Assembly: GCA_016794925.1 (NCBI GenBank)
Contig: JAEUIW010000001.1
Coordinates: forward strand, 1-64,000
Length of the DNA: 64,000 bases
Reading direction: 5' to 3'
Source: Phycisphaerae bacterium
GTDB taxonomy: Bacteria > Planctomycetota > Phycisphaerae > Phycisphaerales > UBA1924
This document shows, in pieces, positions 51,352-59,597 of this stretch (position 1 is its first letter; each line of letters begins with the position of its first letter). A model generated the notes under the pieces. That model had not been told where the DNA came from. It searched no databases and was given only the letters and a program-made list of their open reading frames with translations. Both the position numbers and the translations under genes were made by a program.

Positions 51352-51939
51352 ATGCCCCAGCAGCATGCGGGATCCTCGACACAGCCATTCGGCGCGAGAA
51401 CGGCATTCGATCCGCGGACGATCGAGCGTCCGGCCCCGTCGCTGTTGACGTACTACTTGATCTGCTCGCTGGCCGGGCTGGTGCTCGCGCCGCTGGTGTT
51501 CATTCCGTTGTGGATCAAGTACGCGACCCTCCGCTACCGCTTTGACGACGAGGGTGTGGCGTTGAGCTGGGGGTACCTCTTCAGGCACGAGACCTATCTC
51601 ACCTATCGGCGCATCCAGGACATTCATGTTTCGAGGAATATCGTGCAGAGGTGGATGAATCTCGCCACGGTCAGCGTGCAGACGGCGTCCGGGAGTTCCA
51701 AGCCGGAACTCTCCGTTGATGGGGTGACCGAGTTCGATGCCCTGCGTGATTTCCTTTACACGAGGATGCGCGGCGCGCGTGAGGATCACGGCGTCGCGCC
51801 CGTCGGATCTCCGGCTGGTGGTCGGGAAGCTCCCGGGTCGGGCGGTGATGAAGTCGTGGAATTGCTGCGGGACATACGGCTCGGTGTTGCGCGCCTCTCC
51901 GCGCGGGTGGACCGCATCGAGCGGGAGGCCCGAGGATGA
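51352..51939 (+). CDS. bPH2-domain membrane protein
   Basis: 195 aa; GGGAGG five nt before ATG 51352 decides the start against earlier in-frame ATGs. A membrane hairpin (about 30-55, LLTYYLICSLAGLVLAPLVFIPL) leads into a bacterial pleckstrin-homology-2 domain: YRFDDEGVALSWGYLFRHET, YLTYRRIQDIHVSRNIVQRW and VSVQTASGSSKPELSVDGV. The C-terminal ~60 residues form a Gly-rich linker and a helix (DEVVELLRDIRLGVARLSAR). Coupled to the next bPH2 gene by ATGA overlap. Such pairs resemble YdbS/YdbT of Firmicutes, envelope proteins of unclear role. Confidence 0.82.
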   Translation: MPQQHAGSSTQPFGARTAFDPRTIERPAPSLLTYYLICSLAGLVLAPLVFIPLWIKYATLRYRFDDEGVALSWGYLFRHETYLTYRRIQDIHVSRNIVQRWMNLATVSVQTASGSSKPELSVDGVTEFDALRDFLYTRMRGAREDHGVAPVGSPAGGREAPGSGGDEVVELLRDIRLGVARLSARVDRIEREARG

Positions 51940-52694
51940 CCCGCGCGACCGAGCGAGCCGCGGCGTGGATGTACCGTGGCGTCTGGGGCGTGCTCGTTCG
52001 GCTGTTCCGTGTCCCCGCTGATCCGCCCAGCCTCCCCTGTGCCGGCGACTCGGGTTCCGTGACCGCGTTCAGGCCGGCGCCGGGGTACCTCCGTTATCTC
52101 CGTTTGTGCTTCTGGGTCGTGGCCATCTTGATTGACCTGGGGATTCTCGGCCTGTGGGCCGCGGTGTGCGTCGCGTCGCCGACCGCGGGAGTCTATCTCG
52201 CGATTCCCGCATCGCTCGTTGCGGTGGTGCCGGACATCGTGGCGTACATCGCGGTGCATCTGCGCTACGACACCACCTGGTACGTCATGACGGATCGAAG
52301 TCTGCGTATCCGCGCGGGAATCTGGACGGTGGAGGAGGTCACGATCACCTTTGAGAATATCCAGAGCGTCGAGATCAGCAGCGGACCGCTGCAGCGGTTC
52401 TTCGGCATCGCGGATGTGGTGGTAACGACCGCCGGCGGGGGAGCGGGAGGAGGAACCGGCGCGCATGGTGAGGAGGGGCGTCATCGGCACCGAGCGATCG
52501 GCCATCGCGGTGTGCTCACCGGCTTGGATTGTGCGGCGGACATCCGCGATCTCATTCTCTCGCGCGCCGCCGCGTCGGCCGGGGCCGGCTTGGGCGACGA
52601 ACCAACGGCGAGTCGCTCCGCGCTGTTTCCGGGCGCCGCACGCGACGAGTTGCGGGCGCTCCGAGCGATCCTGTGTGAACCGGATCCCGCGTGA
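51936..52694 (+). CDS. bPH2-domain membrane protein, partner of the preceding gene
   Basis: 252 aa. Two hydrophobic helices (about 55-80 and 85-108, FWVVAILIDLGILGLWAAV) precede a bPH2 domain with RYDTTWYVMTDRSLRIRAG, IWTVEEVTITFENIQSVEIS and GPLQRFFGIADVVVTTAG. The tail (about 165-252) is charged with ARDELRALRAIL. The overlap with the upstream gene (ATGA) implies a two-subunit complex. The stop lies about 30 bp before the GH116 gene, which has its own -10-like box, so co-transcription is uncertain. Confidence 0.82.
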   Translation: MTRATERAAAWMYRGVWGVLVRLFRVPADPPSLPCAGDSGSVTAFRPAPGYLRYLRLCFWVVAILIDLGILGLWAAVCVASPTAGVYLAIPASLVAVVPDIVAYIAVHLRYDTTWYVMTDRSLRIRAGIWTVEEVTITFENIQSVEISSGPLQRFFGIADVVVTTAGGGAGGGTGAHGEEGRHRHRAIGHRGVLTGLDCAADIRDLILSRAAASAGAGLGDEPTASRSALFPGAARDELRALRAILCEPDPA

Positions 52695-52713
52695 CGGATG
52701 CCGCGTCATCCGG

Positions 52714-52719
52714 TACGCT
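52714..52719 (+). promoter_or_regulatory. Leaderless-type -10 box for the GH116 gene
   Basis: TACGCT is followed by CATCGG and then ATG at 52726 (6-nt gap), with no Shine-Dalgarno sequence. Confidence 0.45.
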
Positions 52720-52725
52720 CATCGG

Positions 52726-55700
52726 ATGGACAGACGCGAATTCTTGCGGGCCGGCGCCGGTGGGTTGGGCGGAGCGGGTCTGCTTGGTCTCGGGCTCCCC
52801 GTTCTCAACGCCGAGATCGGGCCGCCGACCTCGACAGGCCTGATTCCGGCCGACAAGGGTCTCACTCCCGCGCTGCTGGCTGCGCTCAAGGCGAGAGGCT
52901 CACGCCGGGCCTATCGCGGTCGTGCCAGATTGACGATCGGGATGCCGATCGGCGGGGTGTGCGCCGGTCAGGTGTACCTGTTGGGTGACGGGACGCTCGG
53001 CGAGTGGCAGGTTGACGGTCGCCATCGTGACACGGGGTACGGCTCATCCAGCTATCGCACGCAACGTCCGGGACGCACATTGGAGCAGGGCTTTGCCCTC
53101 CGCGTTGAGGATCCCGATGGCGCACGCACGCAGGCCGTGCTCGCGGACGTTGAGTACGGTGGTGACTACGACCGCATCGAGTTCATCGGCGAGTACCCGG
53201 TCGCGGAGGTTCGCTACGCGGGATCCGCGGCCGCGCTGCCGCCCGTTGAGGCGACGCTCAGGGCGTACTCGCCCTTCTGTCCCTTGAGCTCGGCCGATTC
53301 GTCGATTCCCGCAACCGTCTTTCGTTGGACGCTTCGGAACCCGACCGCGCGGCGATTGAAGGTCCGTCTGTGCGGCTGGCTGCAGAACGGTGTCGAACCG
53401 GACGAGGGGGCGGACCTTGCGCCCGTCACGCGCATGTCAACGCGCCGGACGGAGCCCGGCCTGGCCGGTGTGCTCCACGGCGCGACGCCCCGTAACCAAG
53501 ATGCTTCGGATCGCCCGGATCGCGTGCTGGCGGACTTTGAAGGGGACGACTTCGAGGGATGGACCGTTGAAGGTGAGGCGTTCGGGCCGCGCCCCTCGCG
53601 CGGCACCGAGCCCGACCAACAGACTGTGAAAGGCTTTGTCGGCCGTGGGCTTGTCAACACATTCCGCGGCGGCAACGGAACGGTCGCGGGGGATCGATTC
53701 ACCGGCACCGCGACCAGTCCGGAATTCGTGATCGACCGCCGATACCTGCAGTTCCGCATCGGTGGCGGCGCACACGCCGGAAAGACCTGCGTCAACCTGA
53801 TCGTCGATGGTCAGATCGTGCGTACGGCCACGGGCCGGAATTCGGAATTGCTCGAGCCGCGTATGTGGGACCTGTCCCAGTTCCAAGGGCGCCGCGCACG
53901 GGTCCAGATTGTGGACGCCGCGACCGCGGAATGGGGGCACGTCAACGTTGATGCGCTGCGCCTGAGCGACGCGATCCCGGAGTCACTCCGCAGACCCCGT
54001 CCCGATTCGCCCACGGACGGGACCATGGCGATCGCGGTGCTCGGCGCCGGCGGTTGGGCGCGAGCTGACTGGACCGGGAGCGACGACACCCCCGATCGAT
54101 TCGGGGACAGACCGATGGCCGAATCGGTGCCGAGCTCGACGCCCGTTGCGCTCGCCGGCATCGACGTGGAATTGCTCCCCGGAACCTCCATCGAAGTTGT
54201 CTTCATCCTGGGCTGGTGCTTCCACAACCTGTACAACGGGCAGGGCAGGATGTACTCCAATCGGTTTGCCGATGCGTGGGAAGTGATCCGGCACGTCGCG
54301 GCGGACGACGCCCGGCTGTGGTCCCAGACCGAACGGTTCCGCGCCGCGTGCTACGACCACACCACGCTGCCGCATTGGCTGGTGCAGCGCCTCTTCATGC
54401 CCGTGTCGATCCTCGCCAGCGCCACCTGCCAGTGGTGGAAGAACGGCCGGTTCTGGGCCTGGGAAGGAGCGGGATGCTGCCACGGCACCTGCACCCACGT
54501 TTGGAATTACGCGCACGCGGAGGCGCGCCTGTTCCCGGACCTCGCGCGTTCGACGCGAACCATGCAGGACCTTGGATCCGCGTTCGATGAACGAACCGGC
54601 CGAGTTTCATTCCGCGGTGAAGTGAGCGGTGGGTTCGAGTATGCAGCCGACGGCCAGTCCGGCACGGTGCTGAAGATGTACCGAGAGCACCTCTGTTCGG
54701 CGGACGGATCTTTCCTTCGCGCGCACTGGCCGCGAATCAAGATGGCGCTCGAGTATCAGATCCGGATCGATGCGCTCGGGGCGGCCACCTCGGCCCCGAG
54801 GGGACGCGCGGACACTCGCCCCCCCGAGTCGATCGAGCACCTGCCAACCGGTTCCGGTCCGGACGGGGTGATCCACGCGACCCAGCACAACACATACGAC
54901 ATCAACTTCGAGGGTCCGAACACGTACGTTGGCTCGCTCTACCTCGCGGCCCTGCTCGCCGGCGAACGCATGGCGAAATTGATGGACGACGCCGAGGCCG
55001 CGGGGAGATACCGGAGCTTGTTTGAATCCGGCCGGAGGTGGACAGAGGCGAATCTGTTCAATGGAGAGTACTTCACGCAGCGCGTGCCGCCGGGAGGGCC
55101 GCGCCAGTGGCAATACGAGGAAGGATGCCTCTCCGATCAGTTGTTCGGACAGAATTGGTCGCGGACGCTCGATCTGGGTTCTGTGTACGACGAAGGGGCC
55201 GTGCGCCGCGCGTACGCGAGCGTGTTCCGGTACAACTGGGCCCCCGCGGTCGGGGCGTACAACGGCGCCTATCCCCCCGAACGCTACTTCGCACGGGATC
55301 GAGAGGGCGGGCTGTTCGTGTGTACCTGGCCCAAGGGCGGCCGCGCCGAGGATCCGGTTCGATATCGGGATGAAGTGTGGACAGGTTGTGAATATCAGGT
55401 CGCGGCCGGGTTTGTCTGGGAGGGAATGCTGGACGAGGGTCTCGCCATCGTCAAAGCCGTTGACGAGCGATACGACGGCGCGATGCACAATCCTTGGAAC
55501 GAAGTCGAATGCGGTGACCATTACGCGCGCGCGATGGCAAGTTACGGCGTGCTTCAAGCCCTGAGCGGGTTCGTGCACGACGGGCCGGCGGGCATCCTCG
55601 GATTGGCCCCACGGATGACGCCGGATGATTTCGCGTCCTTCTTCGCGGCGTCCGAGGGTTGGGGTGTACTGAAGCAGCGGCGCGTTGACGGTGTCCGGCA

Positions 55701-55938
55701 GGAAAGCGAGATTCGCCTCGATTGGGGACGCCTCAGGGTGCGTGAATTCGTGACCGTACTTCCTCCTGGCGCGGTCATGCCTCGAGCAACGTTGGTCATG
55801 GGAGAACACCGGGATCCGATACCGGTCCGGAAACAGGAGGGGGCGTTCCCCGACGGTCGATGGTCGGCCGTGTTCCCCCGGGAGCTGGTCCTTACGGCCG
55901 ACGGCATCGGCACGGCGATCATTCGTTGGGAGTGGTGA
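52726..55938 (+). CDS. Tat-exported GH116-family glycoside hydrolase with inserted module
   Basis: 1070 aa. The N-terminus MDRREFLRAGAGGLGGAGLL is a twin-arginine signal. The GH116 N-domain starts IGMPIGGVCAGQVYLLGDGT and LGEWQVDGR. Residues about 263-418 form an inserted beta-sandwich (VLADFEGDDFEGWTVEGEAF to GHVNVDALRLSD) resembling the accessory domain of GH32-like enzymes. The (alpha/alpha)6 domain (about 550-1060) has FWAWEGAGCCHGTCTHVWNY, whose Glu is the presumed nucleophile, and QHNTYDINFEGPNTYVGS, whose Asp is the presumed acid/base. Known members are beta-glucosidases and beta-xylosidases. It lies 30 bp before the araB-like kinase. Confidence 0.9.
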   Translation: MDRREFLRAGAGGLGGAGLLGLGLPVLNAEIGPPTSTGLIPADKGLTPALLAALKARGSRRAYRGRARLTIGMPIGGVCAGQVYLLGDGTLGEWQVDGRHRDTGYGSSSYRTQRPGRTLEQGFALRVEDPDGARTQAVLADVEYGGDYDRIEFIGEYPVAEVRYAGSAAALPPVEATLRAYSPFCPLSSADSSIPATVFRWTLRNPTARRLKVRLCGWLQNGVEPDEGADLAPVTRMSTRRTEPGLAGVLHGATPRNQDASDRPDRVLADFEGDDFEGWTVEGEAFGPRPSRGTEPDQQTVKGFVGRGLVNTFRGGNGTVAGDRFTGTATSPEFVIDRRYLQFRIGGGAHAGKTCVNLIVDGQIVRTATGRNSELLEPRMWDLSQFQGRRARVQIVDAATAEWGHVNVDALRLSDAIPESLRRPRPDSPTDGTMAIAVLGAGGWARADWTGSDDTPDRFGDRPMAESVPSSTPVALAGIDVELLPGTSIEVVFILGWCFHNLYNGQGRMYSNRFADAWEVIRHVAADDARLWSQTERFRAACYDHTTLPHWLVQRLFMPVSILASATCQWWKNGRFWAWEGAGCCHGTCTHVWNYAHAEARLFPDLARSTRTMQDLGSAFDERTGRVSFRGEVSGGFEYAADGQSGTVLKMYREHLCSADGSFLRAHWPRIKMALEYQIRIDALGAATSAPRGRADTRPPESIEHLPTGSGPDGVIHATQHNTYDINFEGPNTYVGSLYLAALLAGERMAKLMDDAEAAGRYRSLFESGRRWTEANLFNGEYFTQRVPPGGPRQWQYEEGCLSDQLFGQNWSRTLDLGSVYDEGAVRRAYASVFRYNWAPAVGAYNGAYPPERYFARDREGGLFVCTWPKGGRAEDPVRYRDEVWTGCEYQVAAGFVWEGMLDEGLAIVKAVDERYDGAMHNPWNEVECGDHYARAMASYGVLQALSGFVHDGPAGILGLAPRMTPDDFASFFAASEGWGVLKQRRVDGVRQESEIRLDWGRLRVREFVTVLPPGAVMPRATLVMGEHRDPIPVRKQEGAFPDGRWSAVFPRELVLTADGIGTAIIRWEW

Positions 55939-55956
55939 ACCGCACCGCGCCGTTGC

Positions 55957-55962
55957 TATGGT
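55957..55962 (+). promoter_or_regulatory. Leaderless-type -10 box for the araB-like gene
   Basis: TATGGT is followed by GAGCGC and then ATG at 55969 (6-nt gap), no Shine-Dalgarno visible. Confidence 0.35.
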
Positions 55963-55968
55963 GAGCGC

Positions 55969-57705
55969 ATGAAGTCAGAATCGCTGTTCGTGGGCTTGGA
56001 TTTCGGGACCGAGTCGGTCCGAGCGGTGGTGTGCGATCGATCAGGCCGAACGGTGGCGACCGCCGAGAGCGAGTACGCCCACGGCCAGATCGTGCCCGGC
56101 ACGGAAACCGCTAGCAAGTTGTTTCGCGTCGAGTTGCCCGATCGCTCGGCGCTTCAGCATCCGGGTGATTGGCTGCGGGCCGCGTCGGTCGCGTGCCGAG
56201 CGGCGGTATGCGGAGCCGGGCTCGACCCCGCGCGGGTGGTAGGCCTGGGGGTCGATTTTACGAGCTGCACGGTCCTGCCTTGCACCACGCACGGCCTTCC
56301 ATTGTGCCTTTCTTCCTTGGATGGCGCCCTCTCGAAGCTCGCCCCGCATCCCCACGCATGGCCGAAGCTGTGGAAGCACCACGGCGCGGCGGACCAGGCC
56401 CGCCGACTGACGGAGGCCGCCGCGGACCTCGGTGAGCCTTGGCTGGAGCGCTACGGGGGCTCGGTGGGACTGGAGTGGTTTTTCCCGAAGATCCTCGAAG
56501 TCATCGAGGCTGATCCCGAGGTTGCCGACGCCGCGGAGGTTTGGATTGAGGCGGGCGACTGGTTTGTCTGGCACCTCGTGGGGTCGCCCGGCGCGGGCGG
56601 CCAGATCGACTCGGCGTCGATTCCGCGCTCAACCTGCCAGGCCGGGTACAAGGCGCAGTGGTCGCCAAAGACCGGCTTCCCCGCGGAGGACTATCTCGGG
56701 CATGTTCATCCGGCGCTCGGCGCCGTCCGGAAAAAGAAACTGCCGGGGCGGTTTGTTCCGCCCGGGCGATTGGCGGGAACGCTCAGTTCGGCCATGGCCG
56801 AGAAACTGGGCCTGCATCCGGGCGTCGCGGTGAGCGCGGCCATCATCGATGCTCACGCCGGCGTGCCGGGCGCGGGTGTGGCCCAGCCCGGAACACTGGT
56901 GATGGTGCTCGGGACCAGCGCGTGCCACATGCTCCTGTCCGAGAAGGGGCACGATATTCCGGGGATCGCGGGGGTCGTGCAGGACGGCATCCTGCCCGGC
57001 CTGTACGCGTACGAGACCGGCCAGGCGGCGGTCGGCGACTCGTTCGAATTTGTGAGAGTCTTGACCGGGCAGGATTCATTCGAGAAGCTCGAAGCGGCCG
57101 CCGAGCGAATCGATGCGGGTTCCGACGGCATCATCTGCATGGACTGGTTCGCGGGGTGCCGGACGCCCTTGATGGACTCGAGTGTCTCCGGCGGGTTCAT
57201 CGGCTTACGCCTGAGTCATACGCCGGGCCATTTCTATCGCGCCGCGATGGAGGGCGCGGCGTTCGGCTTGCGCTGGATCGTGGAGACGCTCCGAACCGGT
57301 GGGGGGGGCGCGTGGGGCGGCGTGCCAGTCGAACGCTTCATCGCGACGGGCGGCATCGCGCGTCGAAGCCCGCTCTTTCTGCGCATCGTCGCGTCGGCGC
57401 TCGGCGAGCGGGTGTACGCGCACCAGGCGCCGCACGGTCCGGCGTTGGGCGCGGCGATTCTCGGCGCTCTCGCGGCGGGGGCGGACCGGGGAGGATTCGC
57501 GGATCCTGTTTCCGCGGTGCGTTCGATGGCGGGCGAGACGAGCGTGCTCCCCGCTCCGGTGGCGGTTGACCCCGTGCCCGATTGGGTGCCGGTCTACGAG
57601 CGCATGTACCACGTCTATCGCCGCATGGCCCAGGCCACGGCCCGTCCCGAGTCGGCGTCCCGTGCGGCGGGGGCGATCGGGCGACGCGAGGCTCCCGCGC
57701 GTTGA
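55969..57705 (+). CDS. araB: Ribulokinase-like FGGY carbohydrate kinase
   Basis: 578 aa. The FGGY fold is clear: [20 protein letters not shown] (phosphate 1), [14 protein letters not shown], the adenosine-binding [14 protein letters not shown], and [16 protein letters not shown] with [19 protein letters not shown]. The length, the DFTSCT and the AGWFAGC-like [13 protein letters not shown] motifs place it with AraB (L-ribulokinase) rather than xylulokinase. It phosphorylates ribulose sugars made by an isomerase; the isomerase-like gene follows after 100 bp. No araD is present in the window. The symbol is by similarity; the substrate could be another ketopentose. Confidence 0.88.
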   Translation: MKSESLFVGLDFGTESVRAVVCDRSGRTVATAESEYAHGQIVPGTETASKLFRVELPDRSALQHPGDWLRAASVACRAAVCGAGLDPARVVGLGVDFTSCTVLPCTTHGLPLCLSSLDGALSKLAPHPHAWPKLWKHHGAADQARRLTEAAADLGEPWLERYGGSVGLEWFFPKILEVIEADPEVADAAEVWIEAGDWFVWHLVGSPGAGGQIDSASIPRSTCQAGYKAQWSPKTGFPAEDYLGHVHPALGAVRKKKLPGRFVPPGRLAGTLSSAMAEKLGLHPGVAVSAAIIDAHAGVPGAGVAQPGTLVMVLGTSACHMLLSEKGHDIPGIAGVVQDGILPGLYAYETGQAAVGDSFEFVRVLTGQDSFEKLEAAAERIDAGSDGIICMDWFAGCRTPLMDSSVSGGFIGLRLSHTPGHFYRAAMEGAAFGLRWIVETLRTGGGGAWGGVPVERFIATGGIARRSPLFLRIVASALGERVYAHQAPHGPALGAAILGALAAGADRGGFADPVSAVRSMAGETSVLPAPVAVDPVPDWVPVYERMYHVYRRMAQATARPESASRAAGAIGRREAPAR

Positions 57706-57805
57706 TGCGGAGTACGGTGGTGCTTCGGCGATTCGACGTTCATCCCACGGCCTCGATTTCCGACGGCCGTACACTCTCCGTTACGGCGCCACCCCGGAGA
57801 ATCCC

Positions 57806-59497
57806 ATGCCTCGGTACAGCATCCCCGCGCTGCCCATCCTGGCCAAGCCTGCACGGCGGACGGCGGTCCAGCTCGCGTCCGGTGACCTGCGTCAATCCGC
57901 CAATCTCGCGTGCTGGCCCGCCCAGCAGGCGTTGGAAAGCGACGCCCGAGTCGCGTTTGATGACCTGGGGTGGACGCTCGCACGTTCCGACTCGTGTCGT
58001 CTTGACGGCGGCCAGTCGGCGCACGGGTTTATCTCGTCCCAGAAGCAGGGGAGAGACGTCTTCGAGCACATTCATCCCGAGGCGCCACTCGTAGTCGCCG
58101 AGGCAGCATGGCAGTATTCGCATCACGTGCTGATCGGCCTGCAGCGCCACCGAGGGCCGATCCTGGTGCTGGCAAACTGGTCCGGTCAGTGGCCGGGATT
58201 GGTGGGGGCGCTCAACCTGCGCGGATCATTGACCAAGGCGGACGTCGCGTGCTCGCTGCTGTGGGGCGAGGATTTTTCGCAGCCCGCGTTCCGCAAGAAG
58301 CTGCGCCAGTGGTGCGAGAAAGGGAAGATCAAGCACGATCTCTCGCACGTCGAGCGTCTCGAGCCGAAGAAGCTCCCCGCCCGCGAGCGTGCGCTGGGCG
58401 AGGCGCTCGCCGCTTCCCTCCGCCGCCGGCCCGCGATCATGGGAGTGTTCGATGAGGGATGCATGGGGATGTTCAACGCGATCATCCCCGATCACCTCCT
58501 CCATTCGGCCGGGGTGTTCAAGGAGCGGCTGAGTCAATCGGCTCTCTATTACGCCATGACGCGCGTGCCGGACGCGGACGCGCACGCCGTGCGCGGCTGG
58601 CTCGATGCACGAGGAATGGCGTTCCGGACCGGGCCGAACGAGGAGACGGACCTCACCGACCGGCAGATCCTGGAGCAGTGCAAGATGTACATCGCCGCGT
58701 GCCGAATCGCCGAGGAATTCGGCTGCGACGCCGTCGGGATTCAATACCAGCAGGGGCTGAAGGACCTCTGCCCGGCCAGCGACCTGTGCGAGGGACTGCT
58801 GAATTGTTCCGACCGGCCGCCCGTTCGAGGAGCCGACGGCGCGCCGATCCGCGAGGGCCGTCCCATCACGCACTTCAACGAGGTGGACGAGTGTGCCGGG
58901 TTGGACGGGCTCATCACCGACCGCGTCTGGACCGCCATGGGCTTGCCGCCGGACAACACGCTGCACGACCTGCGCTGGGGCGACATCGACCGATCCGGAA
59001 CCACGGACGCGTTCGTTTGGGTTTTCGAGATTTCCGGCGCGGTCCCGCCGAGCCATTTGGAGGGCGGGTATTCCGGCGCATCCAGCGAACGCCAGCCGCC
59101 CATGTACTTTCGCCTCGGCGGGGGCACGATCAAGGGCGTGAGTCGCCCCGGCGCGATCGTCTGGTCGCGCATCTTCGTTGAGCACGATCGTCTCCACATG
59201 GACCTGGGCCGCGGCCGTGCGATCTCGCTGCCCCGCGAGGAGACCGAGCGCCGCTGGAGCGCGACGACGAGCCAATGGCCGATCATGCACGCCGTGACGT
59301 ACGGCGTTTCGCGCGACCAGATGATGGCCCGGCACCGCGCCAATCACGTGCAGGTTGTCTACGCGCCCGACGAGAAGTCCGCCGATCGCGCCCTCAGCGC
59401 CAAGGCCGCCATGGCGAACGCCCTCGGGATCCGCGTCCATCTCTGCGGCAGGGCGCACGATGGCCGGCCGCTCGCGGATCGCCTTGCCCGGCTGTAG
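57806..59497 (+). CDS. L-fucose/L-arabinose isomerase-family sugar isomerase
   Basis: 563 aa, start [14 protein letters not shown] with GGAG about 7 nt upstream. The fold of the fucose/arabinose isomerase superfamily is seen in [38 protein letters not shown] and [11 protein letters not shown] (Glu217, likely metal ligand). It continues with [35 protein letters not shown] and [12 protein letters not shown] (His, likely metal ligand). An aldose-ketose isomerase, probably Mn-dependent. Lying between an AraB-like kinase and a beta-L-arabinofuranosidase, it may convert L-arabinose to L-ribulose in place of AraA, but L-fucose or another sugar is possible. Confidence 0.82.
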   Translation: MPRYSIPALPILAKPARRTAVQLASGDLRQSANLACWPAQQALESDARVAFDDLGWTLARSDSCRLDGGQSAHGFISSQKQGRDVFEHIHPEAPLVVAEAAWQYSHHVLIGLQRHRGPILVLANWSGQWPGLVGALNLRGSLTKADVACSLLWGEDFSQPAFRKKLRQWCEKGKIKHDLSHVERLEPKKLPARERALGEALAASLRRRPAIMGVFDEGCMGMFNAIIPDHLLHSAGVFKERLSQSALYYAMTRVPDADAHAVRGWLDARGMAFRTGPNEETDLTDRQILEQCKMYIAACRIAEEFGCDAVGIQYQQGLKDLCPASDLCEGLLNCSDRPPVRGADGAPIREGRPITHFNEVDECAGLDGLITDRVWTAMGLPPDNTLHDLRWGDIDRSGTTDAFVWVFEISGAVPPSHLEGGYSGASSERQPPMYFRLGGGTIKGVSRPGAIVWSRIFVEHDRLHMDLGRGRAISLPREETERRWSATTSQWPIMHAVTYGVSRDQMMARHRANHVQVVYAPDEKSADRALSAKAAMANALGIRVHLCGRAHDGRPLADRLARL

Positions 59498-59597
59498 CAC
59501 CTGTCCCGCTTGCGGTAGAGTCCCATCGGCGCGGGTGGCTCCCGTCCGAATCAATCCGGGCGACGAACGAGTTCCGCTCGCACGATCGGAGATAGAA

